DNA of 64,000 nt from Chthonomonas sp. UBA6659 (GCA_002455425.1 DKKT01000071.1:214835-278834), one strand, 5' to 3'. Positions 42,103-50,908 are shown, numbered from the stretch's first letter. The notes: generated by a model from the letters alone, not told the origin. Numbers and translations are program-made.

Positions 42103-42876
42103 ATGCTGGCAGCGCCGACCGATGGGCTCTCTCTCGCGCTGCTCGTGCTCGCCGGAATCGTGGCCTCCGCGATCAACGCCGTGGCCGGGGGTGGCTCTCT
42201 CGTCTCGTTTCCGACCTTGGTCGGGCTCGGCGTTCCTCCGCTCATCGCGAACGCGACCAATGCCGTCGCGCTTTGGCCCGGCTCGCTGGCGAGCGCGATC
42301 GGCTTCTGGAGCAAACTCGCTACCGTCAAAGACGACCTCGTCCGGCTCCTGCTCGTGACGCTCATCGGCTCTGCCGGGGGAGCCTGGCTCCTCATCTCGA
42401 CGCCTCAGTCGGTTTTTCGGGCTGTGATCCCCGGGTTGCTCCTCGTCGCGACCCTCCTCCTCGCCTACCAGCCTCGGATTAAGACCTGGTCGCAGGGGCG
42501 GACCCACCGGGCGGCACCCTGGATCGCCGCTCTTCTTCAGTTTCTGGTCGCGATCTATGGCGGCTATTTCGGGGCGGGGATGGGAATCCTGATGCTCGCC
42601 GTCTTCGGCCTCTATCTCGCCGGCGACATCCACGAGCACAACGCAATCAAGAGTTGGCTCGCCGTCGTCATCAATGCGACGGCAACGCTCGTGTTCCTAT
42701 TTGCCGGAGTCGTCCTGCTCGTTCCCGCGCTGGCGCTGATGGTCGGCGCGCTCGTCGGCGGCTACTTGGGAGCGGTGTGGTCCCAGAAGGTCGAAGCCGA
42801 GCTCCTGCGCAAGGCGATCGTCGTCCTTGGCTTCGTCTTGACCGCGTGGTTCACCTATCAGGTGGTGGCAGGATGA
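42103..42876 (+). CDS. TSUP/TauE-SafE family transporter
   Basis: The 257-residue product has eight or so hydrophobic segments in two repeats. Repeat signatures are SAINAVAGGGSLVSFPTLV with NATNAVALWPG in the first half, and YGGYFGAGMGILMLAVFGL with HNAIKSWLAVVINATA in the second. The family exports or imports anions such as sulfite, sulfonates or sulfoacetate. TATAAC lies five bases before the ATG. Its stop overlaps the next gene (ATGA), so the two are co-translated. Confidence 0.88.
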   Translation: MLAAPTDGLSLALLVLAGIVASAINAVAGGGSLVSFPTLVGLGVPPLIANATNAVALWPGSLASAIGFWSKLATVKDDLVRLLLVTLIGSAGGAWLLISTPQSVFRAVIPGLLLVATLLLAYQPRIKTWSQGRTHRAAPWIAALLQFLVAIYGGYFGAGMGILMLAVFGLYLAGDIHEHNAIKSWLAVVINATATLVFLFAGVVLLVPALALMVGALVGGYLGAVWSQKVEAELLRKAIVVLGFVLTAWFTYQVVAG

Positions 42877-43655
42877 GGTGGGGCGTCGTGATCGCCGCCG
42901 GCGGGGAAGTGGAACCCGAGCTGGACGCTGTGCTTGGCGTGCGGCGCAAGGCGATGGCGGTGATCGCGGGACGAACCAGCCTCGCCCACACGCTCGCCGC
43001 TGTCGAAGCCGCCGACCTCGGTCCTTGCGTGACCGTCACCGGGGTCGAGATCGCGAGCGAGGTGACCTACGGCACGTTTGTGCCCGAAGGCGCATCAGCC
43101 GTCGAGAACGCCCATCTTGGCCTTCAGGTGCTCGGCGAGCACGTCCAGGGGGTGCTCTTCCTTCCTGCCGACACACCCTTGTTGCGCGCCGAAGACCTCG
43201 TTCGGTTCACCGAAACCGTACTACGCCGAGCCGACGCGGAGGGCAAGCCGCATCGGTGGTACGCGACCGGTCTTTCGCCTTCTGCCGAATTCGCCCGCGT
43301 GTATCCCGGCGTTCCGTTCGAGAGCTTGCGGCTTCGGGAGGGGCCTCACCTCAGCGGCGCGCTCTACGCGTGTAGCCGGGACGGGCTGGTCCACATTCTC
43401 GAACTTGCCACGTCGATACGTCGCTCCCGCAAGAACCAGATGAAGATGCTCTGGAAGCTGGGGCTCTGGAACCTCGTCCGGTATCGGGCAGGGCGCATCT
43501 CACTGTCCGAAGCCGAGCGGATTCTGGCTCAAGCGCTCGGGGGTGCAGCCTGGATCGACCCGAACTGCCACCCCTCGACGTGTCTCGACTTCGACAATCC
43601 GGAGGACTGGCAGGCTCTCCTGAGGCTGGTAGAAAACGGAAACAGGCCCGACTGA
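42873..43655 (+). CDS. Nucleotidyltransferase family protein (MobA-like Rossmann fold)
   Basis: The 260-residue product begins MRWGVVIAAGGEVEPEL, the N-terminal strand and loop of NTP-transferase folds, but lacks the strict LAGGxSxRMGxxK motif. Later FLPADTPLLRAEDLVRF matches the metal-binding Asp region. A helical C-terminal region follows, ending in a NCHPSTCLDFDNPEDW segment typical of the family end. It may transfer a nucleotide to a sugar phosphate or cofactor; the substrate cannot be inferred. The stop codon lies within the left arm of a hairpin. Confidence 0.78.
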   Translation: MRWGVVIAAGGEVEPELDAVLGVRRKAMAVIAGRTSLAHTLAAVEAADLGPCVTVTGVEIASEVTYGTFVPEGASAVENAHLGLQVLGEHVQGVLFLPADTPLLRAEDLVRFTETVLRRADAEGKPHRWYATGLSPSAEFARVYPGVPFESLRLREGPHLSGALYACSRDGLVHILELATSIRRSRKNQMKMLWKLGLWNLVRYRAGRISLSEAERILAQALGGAAWIDPNCHPSTCLDFDNPEDWQALLRLVENGNRPD

Positions 43656-43698
43656 GTCGCGCTCAGTCGGGCCTGTCGTGGACCGCCTCGTGGCGGTC
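43642..43698. terminator. Two consecutive hairpins between converging genes
   Basis: The first is a perfect 15-bp stem (43642-43656 with 43662-43676) that includes the stop codon of the nucleotidyltransferase gene. The second is a 7-bp stem with a TCGT loop (43681-43698). They separate it from the small convergent gene. Confidence 0.75.
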
Positions 43699-43703
43699 CA
43701 GGC

Positions 43704-43898
43704 TCAAACTTCCTTGACGTTGGTGGCCTTGTAGGTGGCCTCGTTGACGAACTTGAAGAGCTTGCTGCCCTGGTACTCGGCGGTGAGAGCGTAGCGAATC
43801 TGGGTGCCCGACTTCGTCTTGCGCTCCATCGTGGTCTTGCGGACATCCGATTCCGGAACGTCCACGTGCGATCGTGTCTTGAGATTGTAAAACTGCAT
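43704..43898 (-). CDS. Small hypothetical protein (64 aa)
   Basis: The ORF has a strong GGAGGG six bases before the ATG and ends at a hairpin. The 64-residue product, MQFYNLKTRSHVDVPESDV followed by a basic KTTMERKTKSGTQIRY stretch and FVNEATYKATNVKEV, is hydrophilic and likely a small alpha/beta domain. Net charge is slightly positive. Translation signals and a clean terminator make it a probable real gene. No family is recognised. Confidence 0.6.
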   Translation of the reverse strand: MQFYNLKTRSHVDVPESDVRKTTMERKTKSGTQIRYALTAEYQGSKLFKFVNEATYKATNVKEV

Positions 43899-44096
43899 CT
43901 GTCCCTCCGTTGGCCTTTTCGGTTGGTTCGAGGGCCACGTCTTTGCGCGTCGAGACGCATGACCGAGGCTCCCTCGACTCTAGGCTCTTTCGAGTCCTCG
44001 CTAAGTTTGCAATCTGGAGGGCCGTTCGTGCAAGATGGGAAGTGAAATTCGCCGGTATTTGGCTTGAATTTGATTCCTGAATTGGGTGTTGTGCAA

Positions 44097-44597
44097 ATGA
44101 AAACCGCGAAGAGGCCGTCGCCGACGGCCATGAAGTCGTCGACGAGGCCCGAGGACGTCCGGGCATTTGAAGAGCGTGCGATCCACCGGCTGAGAGCCGA
44201 GGGATTCCGGATTACTATGCCGAGAGTCCAGGTCATCCGTACTCTGGCCCAAAGCAACGAGGCCCTCAGCGCCTACGGGATCCACGAGCGCATCCTCGCC
44301 AATGGCGGGCGCATCGACGTGGTCAGCGTCTACCGAATCCTGGCGACCCTCAACGAGGTCGGCCTGATCCATCACATCGGGGTGGTCGATGGCTACCTCG
44401 CCTGCCGACTCGGCGGCGAGCACGTCCATCAGACCGAGCACCTCGTCTGCAGTGACTGCGGCAACGTCCAGGAGGTCGAAGTGCCGGCGGCGGCCCTCAG
44501 CGCGGCCGAAGCGCAGATATCCCAGATGGGGTTCGATCCGAGTGTGATCAAGATCGAGGTCGTTGGGCGCTGCAATCAATGCTCTAAATCCGGCTAG
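44097..44597 (+). CDS. Fur family metal- or peroxide-responsive regulator
   Basis: The 166-residue product has a winged-helix N-terminal domain (RLRAEGFRITMPRVQVIRTL and VSVYRILATLNEVGLIH). A dimerisation domain follows with EHVHQTEHLVCSDCGNV and a second CNQCSKS pair. The two CxxC motifs fit the structural zinc site. The subfamily (Fur, Zur, PerR or Mur) is not clear. ATG after GTGCAA was chosen; a GTG two codons earlier or an ATG 11 codons later is possible. The 199 bases upstream are AT-richer and could contain an autoregulatory Fur box, but I did not find a convincing one. Confidence 0.88.
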   Translation: MKTAKRPSPTAMKSSTRPEDVRAFEERAIHRLRAEGFRITMPRVQVIRTLAQSNEALSAYGIHERILANGGRIDVVSVYRILATLNEVGLIHHIGVVDGYLACRLGGEHVHQTEHLVCSDCGNVQEVEVPAAALSAAEAQISQMGFDPSVIKIEVVGRCNQCSKSG

Positions 44598-44606
44598 CCG
44601 CGACGC

Positions 44607-44612
44607 TATACT
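44607..44612 (+). promoter_or_regulatory. Likely -10 element of leaderless response regulator mRNA
   Basis: TATACT ends six bases before the ATG of the response regulator gene, with no Shine-Dalgarno sequence. Confidence 0.5.
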
Positions 44613-44618
44613 GCGACT

Positions 44619-45278
44619 ATGTCCGTGACCATTCGTACCGTCATCGTCGACGACGAGGCGCCGTATCGCAACGCCCTCCAGAAGACGCTCTCCCTGATGC
44701 CGGAGTGCGATATCGTCGCGGTCTGCGTCGACGGGCAGGAGGCGCTCGAGGTCTGCCTCAAGAACCCGCCCGACGTCCTCCTGACCGACATCAACATGCC
44801 CAGGATGAGCGGAATCGAGCTCATCAAGAAGCTCAAGCAGCAAGAGAAGTCAGTGAACGTGGTCGTTCTCACCGTCAATGAGGACGATGACACCATCTTC
44901 GACGCGATCAGCGCAGGAGCCCTCGGCTACCTCCTCAAGACCTCGACCCCTCAGGAGGTCGTCGACGCGATCCGTGTCGCCGAAACCGGCGGAGCGAAGA
45001 TCAGCCCGAAGATCGCGGCCCGCATCATCGGGGCCTTTCCGCCCCGCGATGCGAGACCCAAGGCGGTCGAGGCCGATTTCTACGTGCTTAGCCCGCGGGA
45101 AGAGGAGATCCTCGATCTCATGGCCAAGGGGATGCGCAACAAGGAGATCGCCGACAAGCTGTTCATCGCCGAAAAGACCGTCAAGAACCACGTGAGCAGC
45201 ATCCTCGAGAAGCTCCAGGTCAACAGCCGCACCGAGGCCGTCATCATGCAGCTCGAGCGGAAGGCGGGCGGATCCTGA
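44619..45278 (+). CDS. NarL/FixJ family response regulator (orphan)
   Basis: The 219-residue product has a receiver domain with the acidic pocket (VIVDDE, Asp11/Asp12), phosphoacceptor Asp57 in LLTDINMP and the conserved Lys in GYLLKTSTP. A LuxR-type helix-turn-helix follows (LSPREEEILDLMAKGMRNKE and KTVKNHVSSILEKL). No histidine kinase gene is adjacent, so its partner is elsewhere. The gap to the Fur-family gene is 21 bases, but its own TATACT suggests an independent start. Confidence 0.93.
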   Translation: MSVTIRTVIVDDEAPYRNALQKTLSLMPECDIVAVCVDGQEALEVCLKNPPDVLLTDINMPRMSGIELIKKLKQQEKSVNVVVLTVNEDDDTIFDAISAGALGYLLKTSTPQEVVDAIRVAETGGAKISPKIAARIIGAFPPRDARPKAVEADFYVLSPREEEILDLMAKGMRNKEIADKLFIAEKTVKNHVSSILEKLQVNSRTEAVIMQLERKAGGS

Positions 45279-45318
45279 CCCTCCGTCGGATTCGTACCGA
45301 CAATCTCCTCGGCGGCCC

Positions 45319-46068
45319 ATGAACCCAGAACTCGACCTTTCCCGGAAAGAACAGATCGAAATCGACTTCTGGCGCGACTCCGAAGCGGAGCGCCCGGAGG
45401 CCGACTCCCTTGACGTGCTCGTCAACAAAATGGGCGAGGCCAAAACCCTCCTCGCCAAGATTCGCCACTTCCAGGCGGTCTTCGCACGATCGCAAACGAT
45501 TCTCGAACTCGGGGCGGGACAAGGCTGGGCGTCCTGCGTCGTGAAGCGGCTGTTCCCTGAGGCCAAGGTCATCGCGACCGACATCAGCGAACATGCCGTC
45601 GCGTCGATCGGCAAATGGGAGCGCGTCTTCGAGGTCAAGGTCGACGAAACCTTTGCCTGCAAGTCGTACGAGATACCGGTCGAGGACGGCTCGCTCGATC
45701 TCGTCTTTTGTTTCGAGGCCGCGCACCATTTCGTGAAGCACCGCGCGACCTTCGCCGAGCTTGCAAGGGTGCTGCGACCCGGTGGGGCGGTGCTCTACCT
45801 CCATGAGCCGTCCTGCAAACCGTACATCCATAAGCGCGCCCACCGGCGCGTGAACCGGAAGCGACCCTCGGTGCCCGAAGACGTGTTGATCTACTCGCGA
45901 ATCCAAGAGTTGGCCGAGGCCGCCGGCTTCGACGTCACGCTTCGGTTTGATCCGACGATCCAGAACCGAGGCGGCTTCGAAACGTTCTACTATCTCACGC
46001 TCCAGAAGGCCCGATTCCTGCAGAAGCTGCTCCCCTGCAGCATGGACTACCTGTTCGTCAAGCGGTGA
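45319..46068 (+). CDS. Class I SAM-dependent methyltransferase
   Basis: The 249-residue product has motif I ILELGAGQGWASCVV, the acidic motif II VIATDISEHAVASI and LDLVFCFEAAHHFVKH followed by LARVLRPGGAVLYLHEPS. This is the methyltransferase type 11 layout. The N-terminal 60 residues are charged, and the C-terminal part has a KRAHRRVNRKRPSVPEDV basic segment. Related enzymes occur in polysaccharide or lipid modification. The stop overlaps the following glycosidase-like gene's GTG, suggesting co-translation. Confidence 0.83.
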   Translation: MNPELDLSRKEQIEIDFWRDSEAERPEADSLDVLVNKMGEAKTLLAKIRHFQAVFARSQTILELGAGQGWASCVVKRLFPEAKVIATDISEHAVASIGKWERVFEVKVDETFACKSYEIPVEDGSLDLVFCFEAAHHFVKHRATFAELARVLRPGGAVLYLHEPSCKPYIHKRAHRRVNRKRPSVPEDVLIYSRIQELAEAAGFDVTLRFDPTIQNRGGFETFYYLTLQKARFLQKLLPCSMDYLFVKR

Positions 46069-48248
46069 TCCGCGAGGGAATTCGCGGCCAGGCATCGAAA
46101 TGGGAGCCGATGACTGCTCTCCTTCCGCTTTGGAACCCCCAGCCCGCAACCGTCGACTGGCTCCTCGACCCTTCCCGATATCGGGCCGAGCTGAAGCAGT
46201 CGGCCGACGCCGAACTCGTGCTGACCAATGGTCTCGTTTCGCGCGTGTTCCGACTCGGGCCCGCATTCGCGACGGTCGGGCTTCGTGAGGAGCGCAGCGG
46301 GACCGAATGGTTGCGCGCGGTCAAGCCGGAGGCGATCGTGGAGATCGCCGGCAAGCGCTATCCGATCGGCGGGCTCGCGGGCCAGCCGAACCGAGCTTTC
46401 CTGACTTCGGACTGGGTCACGCGAATGTCGGTGATGCCGGACGCTTTCACGTTTCGAGGATTCGAGGTCGGCAAGCCCGCAAAGCGTCTGGATTGGAAGC
46501 CACTCTTCGGGATCCGGGCGCCGTGGCCCCCTCCGGGGGTGGCGTTGACCCTTCGGTTCCGCCCCCCGGCCGGGCTTGAAGGGATCGAAGCGAGAATCTA
46601 CTACGAACTGTACGATGGGATTCCGGTTTTCTTGAAGCGTCTCGAACTCGAGAACAACGGTCTGAGAACGGTCAGAATCGATCGGTTCATCGCCGAGAAT
46701 CTCGGTCTTGCCGAGGCGGAGTCGATCGTCGACGACAGCGACACATGGATCAAGCCACCCCTGACCGTGTTGACCGATTTCTCCTTCGGAGGGATGGCGA
46801 CGCGGAACTCGAACAAGACCGTCCACTGGGTTCCCGACCCCGACTACAAGACTCAAGTGAACTACAACCTCAAGACGCCCTGCGATCTGGAGGTGAAGCC
46901 CCCGATCGGTCCCGCAACCCAGCTGGCCCCGAGCGAGACCTTCCGGTCGTTCCACGTCTTCACCCTGATCCACGATTCGACCGATCGTGAACGCCAAGGA
47001 CTCGCCCTGCGCAAGCTGTTCCGGCGTCTGGCTCCCTGGTCCCAAGAGAGCCCGCTCATGCTTCACCTGACTTCGACCGACCCGAAAGTCGTCCACACCG
47101 CGATCGATCAGGCTGCCGACTGTGGCTTCGAGATCGTCATCATCTCGTTCTGGAGCGGCCTCGATATGGAGGACCAAAGCGAGGCGAACCTCGCCAAGTT
47201 CAAGGGTTTCGCCGACTACGCGCATGCCAAAGGACTCAAGCTCGGGGGCTACAGCCTCCTCGCGAGTCGGAGCGTCGGCCCCGAGACCGACGTGATCGAT
47301 CCCAAGACCGGCAAGCCGGGAGGCGCGATCTTCGGCATCTCGCCCTGCCTCGTCAGCACATGGGGGCTGGAGTACTTCCGCAAGATCAAAAACTTCCTGG
47401 ACAAGACCGGATTCGACCTCCTCGAGCATGATGGGAACTACCCCGGCGACGTCTGCGCATCGACCACCCATGCCGGTCATGAGGGTCTCGACGACTCCCA
47501 GTGGAAGCAGTACGCGGTGATCGCCGAGCTCTATCGCTGGTGTCGGGGCCGCGGCATCTACCTCAACGTGCCTGACAACTACTTCCTCGCGGGTTCGAAC
47601 AAGACCGGCATGGGGTACCGAGAGTCGAACTGGTCCCTTCCCCGCGCCCAGCAGCACCTTCACGCTCGACAAAACCTGTTCGACGGCACCTGGGAGAAGA
47701 CTCCAAGCATGGGATGGATGATGGTTCCCCTGGTCGAATATCAGGGCGGCGGGCCTGAGGCCACCATCGAGCCGCTCCGCGAGCATCTTGCCGACTACGA
47801 GCGCCATCTGATCAACAACCTCGCCTACGGTGCCCAAGCCTGCTACCGTGGTCCGCGACTTTACGACGCCCCCGAGACCCGGGCGATGGTCCAGAAGTGG
47901 ATCGCCTGGTTCAAAAAGTACCGGAAGATCCTCGAGTCCGACGTCGTTCATGTGCGGCGCCCCGATGGACGGAATCTCGATGCGATCGTCCATGTCGATC
48001 CCGGTGCTGCGATTCCGGCGATGGCACTGGTGTGGAACCCGACCGACGCCGAGCGAACCGAGGAACTCCGGATCCCGCTCTATTTCGCCGGACTCTCCGG
48101 CACGTGCTCGATCGCGCCGGAAGACGGCGGTCGGGCTTACCGCAAGCTCGCCGAGGGAGCGATCCTGCCGCTCAAGGTCACGGTTCCGCCCCAGGGATTC
48201 CGCTGGTTCGTGATCCGAGCCGGCTCGACCTCGACCAAGGCACAATGA
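46065..48248 (+). CDS. Putative glycoside hydrolase, clan GH-D-like (alpha-galactosidase type)
   Basis: The 727-residue product (712 if the ATG at 46110 is used) has an N-terminal beta-rich domain (about 40-290). A TIM-barrel-like region follows with IISFWSGLDMEDQ, LKLGGYSLLASRSVG and TGFDLLEHDGNYPGD, where the Asp is a plausible nucleophile. A C-terminal beta domain includes ALVWNPTDAERTEELRIPL. This resembles GH36/GH27 and related uncharacterised proteins, but no textbook signature proves the substrate. No signal peptide is seen. It is followed after four bases by a GH172 gene, suggesting joint action on an oligosaccharide. Confidence 0.68.
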   Translation: MIREGIRGQASKWEPMTALLPLWNPQPATVDWLLDPSRYRAELKQSADAELVLTNGLVSRVFRLGPAFATVGLREERSGTEWLRAVKPEAIVEIAGKRYPIGGLAGQPNRAFLTSDWVTRMSVMPDAFTFRGFEVGKPAKRLDWKPLFGIRAPWPPPGVALTLRFRPPAGLEGIEARIYYELYDGIPVFLKRLELENNGLRTVRIDRFIAENLGLAEAESIVDDSDTWIKPPLTVLTDFSFGGMATRNSNKTVHWVPDPDYKTQVNYNLKTPCDLEVKPPIGPATQLAPSETFRSFHVFTLIHDSTDRERQGLALRKLFRRLAPWSQESPLMLHLTSTDPKVVHTAIDQAADCGFEIVIISFWSGLDMEDQSEANLAKFKGFADYAHAKGLKLGGYSLLASRSVGPETDVIDPKTGKPGGAIFGISPCLVSTWGLEYFRKIKNFLDKTGFDLLEHDGNYPGDVCASTTHAGHEGLDDSQWKQYAVIAELYRWCRGRGIYLNVPDNYFLAGSNKTGMGYRESNWSLPRAQQHLHARQNLFDGTWEKTPSMGWMMVPLVEYQGGGPEATIEPLREHLADYERHLINNLAYGAQACYRGPRLYDAPETRAMVQKWIAWFKKYRKILESDVVHVRRPDGRNLDAIVHVDPGAAIPAMALVWNPTDAERTEELRIPLYFAGLSGTCSIAPEDGGRAYRKLAEGAILPLKVTVPPQGFRWFVIRAGSTSTKAQ

Positions 48249-48252
48249 GCCG

Positions 48253-49329
48253 ATGATTGGTGGCACCTCCCTTGGTTCGCTCCCGTACTTGCGCGACTAC
48301 CGCTCAAAGCGCGCGAGCAGTTTCGACCGCGAGGGCAACAACAGCGATTGGTGGTATCTCGACCCAGGCTCGCGAACCACGCTTCTCGACGTCGCCAAGT
48401 CGGGTTGCGTAAAGCACATTTGGATGACGGTCGGGAACGATGACGCCTTTCCCCGAAAGCTCGTCCTCCGGGCTTGGTGGGATGGCGAAGAGCATCCCAG
48501 CATCGAGTGCCCACTTGGCGACTTTTTCGGGATCGGCCACGGGCTGTTCAAGAACTTCGTCTGCGCGCCGTTCCAAATGAGCCCCCAAGACGGCCGGGGG
48601 ATGAACTGCTGGTTCCCGATGCCGTTCGACCAGGCCCGCATCGAGATCGCCAACGATGGAGACCAGCGCGTCAACCTCTACTTCTACATCGACTACGAGG
48701 AATACGACCGGCCGACGAGCGAACTTGCCCGGTTTCATGCCCAATGGCGTCGCGAGAGCGTGACCGACGGTTGGCTCACGGAGCGCTTGAACAACGAGAA
48801 TCTCTGGGACATCTGGAGTCAGCGTCCCAACGTCACCGGGGACGACAACTACGTCATCCTCGACGCCGTCGGAGACGGCGTCTACGTCGGCTGCCACCTC
48901 GACGTCGATTGCTTCCAGCGGCAAGGCAATGACTGGTACGGCGAAGGCGACGACATGATCTTCATCGATGGCGAACCGTGGCCGCCGTCCTTGCACGGGA
49001 CCGGCACCGAGGACTACTTCAACACCGCGTTTTGCCCCCGTGAGGAGTACCACGCCCCTTACCACGGCGTGCTCCACTACTCGGGGAATCGGGACTGGAA
49101 CTGGAAAGGCAAGAATTCGGTGTATCGCTATCACATCGAAGACCCGATCCGGTTCCGCGAGAGCATTCGCGTGACGATCGAGCATGGCCACGCGAACAAG
49201 CTCTCGAACGACTATTCGAGCACGGCCTACTGGTATCAGACCGAGCCGCACAAAGCGTTTCCCGCGTTGCTGCCTGTCGCAGCGCGGATGCCGCGGCCGA
49301 ACGAACCGGAGTTTCCGCCGGTCGTATGA
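48253..49329 (+). CDS. DUF2961 / GH172 family glycosidase
   Basis: The 358-residue product matches DUF2961, now known as GH172, whose members include difructose dianhydride I-forming alpha-fructofuranosidase and arabinofuranosidases. Seen are ASSFDREGNNSDWW-like N-terminal segment, the CPLGDFFGIGHG motif and the conserved HGTGTEDYFNTAF motif holding a catalytic Glu. A YRYHIEDPIRFRESIRVTIEHG stretch, in two pieces, also fits. Members form trimers. There is no signal peptide, so it is likely cytoplasmic. CACAAT lies six bases before the ATG. It overlaps the maf start by four bases (ATGA). Confidence 0.87.
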   Translation: MIGGTSLGSLPYLRDYRSKRASSFDREGNNSDWWYLDPGSRTTLLDVAKSGCVKHIWMTVGNDDAFPRKLVLRAWWDGEEHPSIECPLGDFFGIGHGLFKNFVCAPFQMSPQDGRGMNCWFPMPFDQARIEIANDGDQRVNLYFYIDYEEYDRPTSELARFHAQWRRESVTDGWLTERLNNENLWDIWSQRPNVTGDDNYVILDAVGDGVYVGCHLDVDCFQRQGNDWYGEGDDMIFIDGEPWPPSLHGTGTEDYFNTAFCPREEYHAPYHGVLHYSGNRDWNWKGKNSVYRYHIEDPIRFRESIRVTIEHGHANKLSNDYSSTAYWYQTEPHKAFPALLPVAARMPRPNEPEFPPVV

Positions 49330-49910
49330 TCCGCCTCCGATATCCGGTGGTCCTTGCCAGCGCCTCGCCGCGTCGACAGGAGCTTCTCCGTCGCTTCGTG
49401 CCCGAGTTCGAGGTCGTCCCTGCGCATCTCGATGAAGATGCTCTCACCTGCGAAGACCCCGCGCAGACCGCGTGTCGCCTGGCCCGAGAGAAGGCGCTTG
49501 CGGTGTTTGAATCCCATCCCGACAGCCTCGTGATCGCCGGCGACACGGTCGTCGCCCTTCCTCAGCCGGACGGGAGCTTCGTACAGCTCTCCAAGCCGAT
49601 CGACGCCTCCGATGCGATCCGCATGCTCTCGATCCTCTCCGGGCGGAGCCACTGGGTGATCACCGGTCTCGCCCTCCGGTGGCCGGCCGGTTTCTCCTGC
49701 GAAGCAGAGCAGACGCAGGTCTTTTTCCGCAAGCTCGACCCCGCGGAGGTCGAAGCGTACGTGGAGACCGGCGAGCCGATGGACAAGGCCGGCGGGTATG
49801 GAATCCAAGCCGGGGCATCGCCGTTCATCGATCGGATCGAGGGATCCTGGTCGAACGTCGTGGGTCTTCCCCTTGAGCGCCTCGAAGAGGCGCTCAAGGG
49901 GGTCAGATAG
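49326..49910 (+). CDS. maf: Maf family nucleoside triphosphate pyrophosphatase
   Basis: The 194-residue protein hydrolyses non-canonical or modified nucleoside triphosphates. It has the family start VVLASASPRRQELLRR, the AREKALAV helix, the VIAGDTVVAL motif with catalytic Asp and the DKAGGYGIQ motif. Length is normal. The ATG overlaps the GH172 stop, linking it to the glycosidase genes transcriptionally. Its stop is three bases from the convergent RseB-like gene. Confidence 0.93.
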   Translation: MIRLRYPVVLASASPRRQELLRRFVPEFEVVPAHLDEDALTCEDPAQTACRLAREKALAVFESHPDSLVIAGDTVVALPQPDGSFVQLSKPIDASDAIRMLSILSGRSHWVITGLALRWPAGFSCEAEQTQVFFRKLDPAEVEAYVETGEPMDKAGGYGIQAGASPFIDRIEGSWSNVVGLPLERLEEALKGVR

Positions 49911-49912
49911 GC

Positions 49913-50908
49913 TCAGCGGATCGTCTTCGAAAGCCGCTCAAGTTCCGAGCGGCCGACATCCCCGACGAGGATGAGTGTGCGCTCTCCGCTCCGCCACGAG
50001 TAGACGTCGAACCGAGGTCCGCCCGCGAGTCGCTCCAGGCGTCGTTGATCGATCTCACCGGTGACTTGGTAGAACGAGAAGCGTCCTTTAGCTCCCGAAT
50101 ACATCTGCATCATGCCCTTCCGAGGGCCGAGATCGACCGGGCGGACGTCTTCAAGTTCGTAGGGCTCGGACGCCGGGATGCGCAGCGGGCTGAATCCAAG
50201 CTTCTTGGCGATCCGACCCACGAGGTCGTCGAGGGTCACGACCTTCGCGCCTCGTCGCAGTATCCGAAAGTCGTCCGGCGAGAACCGGGGGTTGAAGTTC
50301 ACCTTCGTGAACTCGAAAAAGCCGATGCGCGTGCCGACCGGGTCCAAGATTTCGCGCTTGAGGAGCATGCCGGTTGCTGGGTCGATCCACATCCGGTGGA
50401 CAACGTTGCCTTCGGGATCCGTGAGAATCATCTGCTTGGTGGCGACGCCCGCGATCTCACCGCCGGCATCGATCCTGAATCTCAGGCCACCTTCGCGGAT
50501 CTGGCGCGCGAGCATCCCCAAGCGTCCGATCATCTCCTCGCGTCGCGGACGCAGTACTTGGATCTCGTTCTTCTGAGGATCGTACTGGCGTCGTTCGCGA
50601 CCGTTTTCCACGATGATCTGGCCGGCGTTCGGGCTGTCGGGTGAGAATTCGATCCGCTGCCGTTCACCGTCCTTGAGGACGATTTCGGTATTGCGCACAC
50701 GGTCCGGACCGTTGCGGAACTCGACCACGCGCGTTCCGGAGAAGCGAAGCGTCGGTTGACTTTGGAGCATCTTGCGGAGAAGCTCAGGCCCAGGCCCACC
50801 CGGGCCGGGTCCGCCCGGGCGTCCGCGCGGACCCGGCTGGGCCATCGCGAGGGCACTCAGCCCAAGGATCGCCGCCACCAGCCCGCCCAGTCTCTCGATT
50901 CGGATCAT
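49913..50908 (-). CDS. RseB/LolA-fold-like exported protein
   Basis: The 331-residue product has a signal peptide (MIRIERLGGLVAAILGLSALAMAQ). A short Gly/Pro/Arg-rich linker follows, then a domain resembling the RseB/MucB N-terminal LolA-like fold (FSGTRVVEFRNG, ILTDPEGNVVHRMWIDPATG, LLKREILDPVGTRIGFFEF). The C-terminal ~100 residues end in WRSGERTLILVGDVGRSELE, like the small MucB C-terminal domain. It is last in an operon with a sigma factor and a membrane anti-sigma-like protein, overlapping the latter by four bases (ATGA). By analogy it would sense envelope lipids and protect the anti-sigma factor. Confidence 0.75.
   Translation of the reverse strand: MIRIERLGGLVAAILGLSALAMAQPGPRGRPGGPGPGGPGPELLRKMLQSQPTLRFSGTRVVEFRNGPDRVRNTEIVLKDGERQRIEFSPDSPNAGQIIVENGRERRQYDPQKNEIQVLRPRREEMIGRLGMLARQIREGGLRFRIDAGGEIAGVATKQMILTDPEGNVVHRMWIDPATGMLLKREILDPVGTRIGFFEFTKVNFNPRFSPDDFRILRRGAKVVTLDDLVGRIAKKLGFSPLRIPASEPYELEDVRPVDLGPRKGMMQMYSGAKGRFSFYQVTGEIDQRRLERLAGGPRFDVYSWRSGERTLILVGDVGRSELERLSKTIR

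Noticed and set aside
46047..48266. A 739-codon open frame on the minus strand
   Set aside because: It is the antisense shadow of the glycosidase-like gene; the plus-strand product has domain structure, and high GC leaves opposite frames open.
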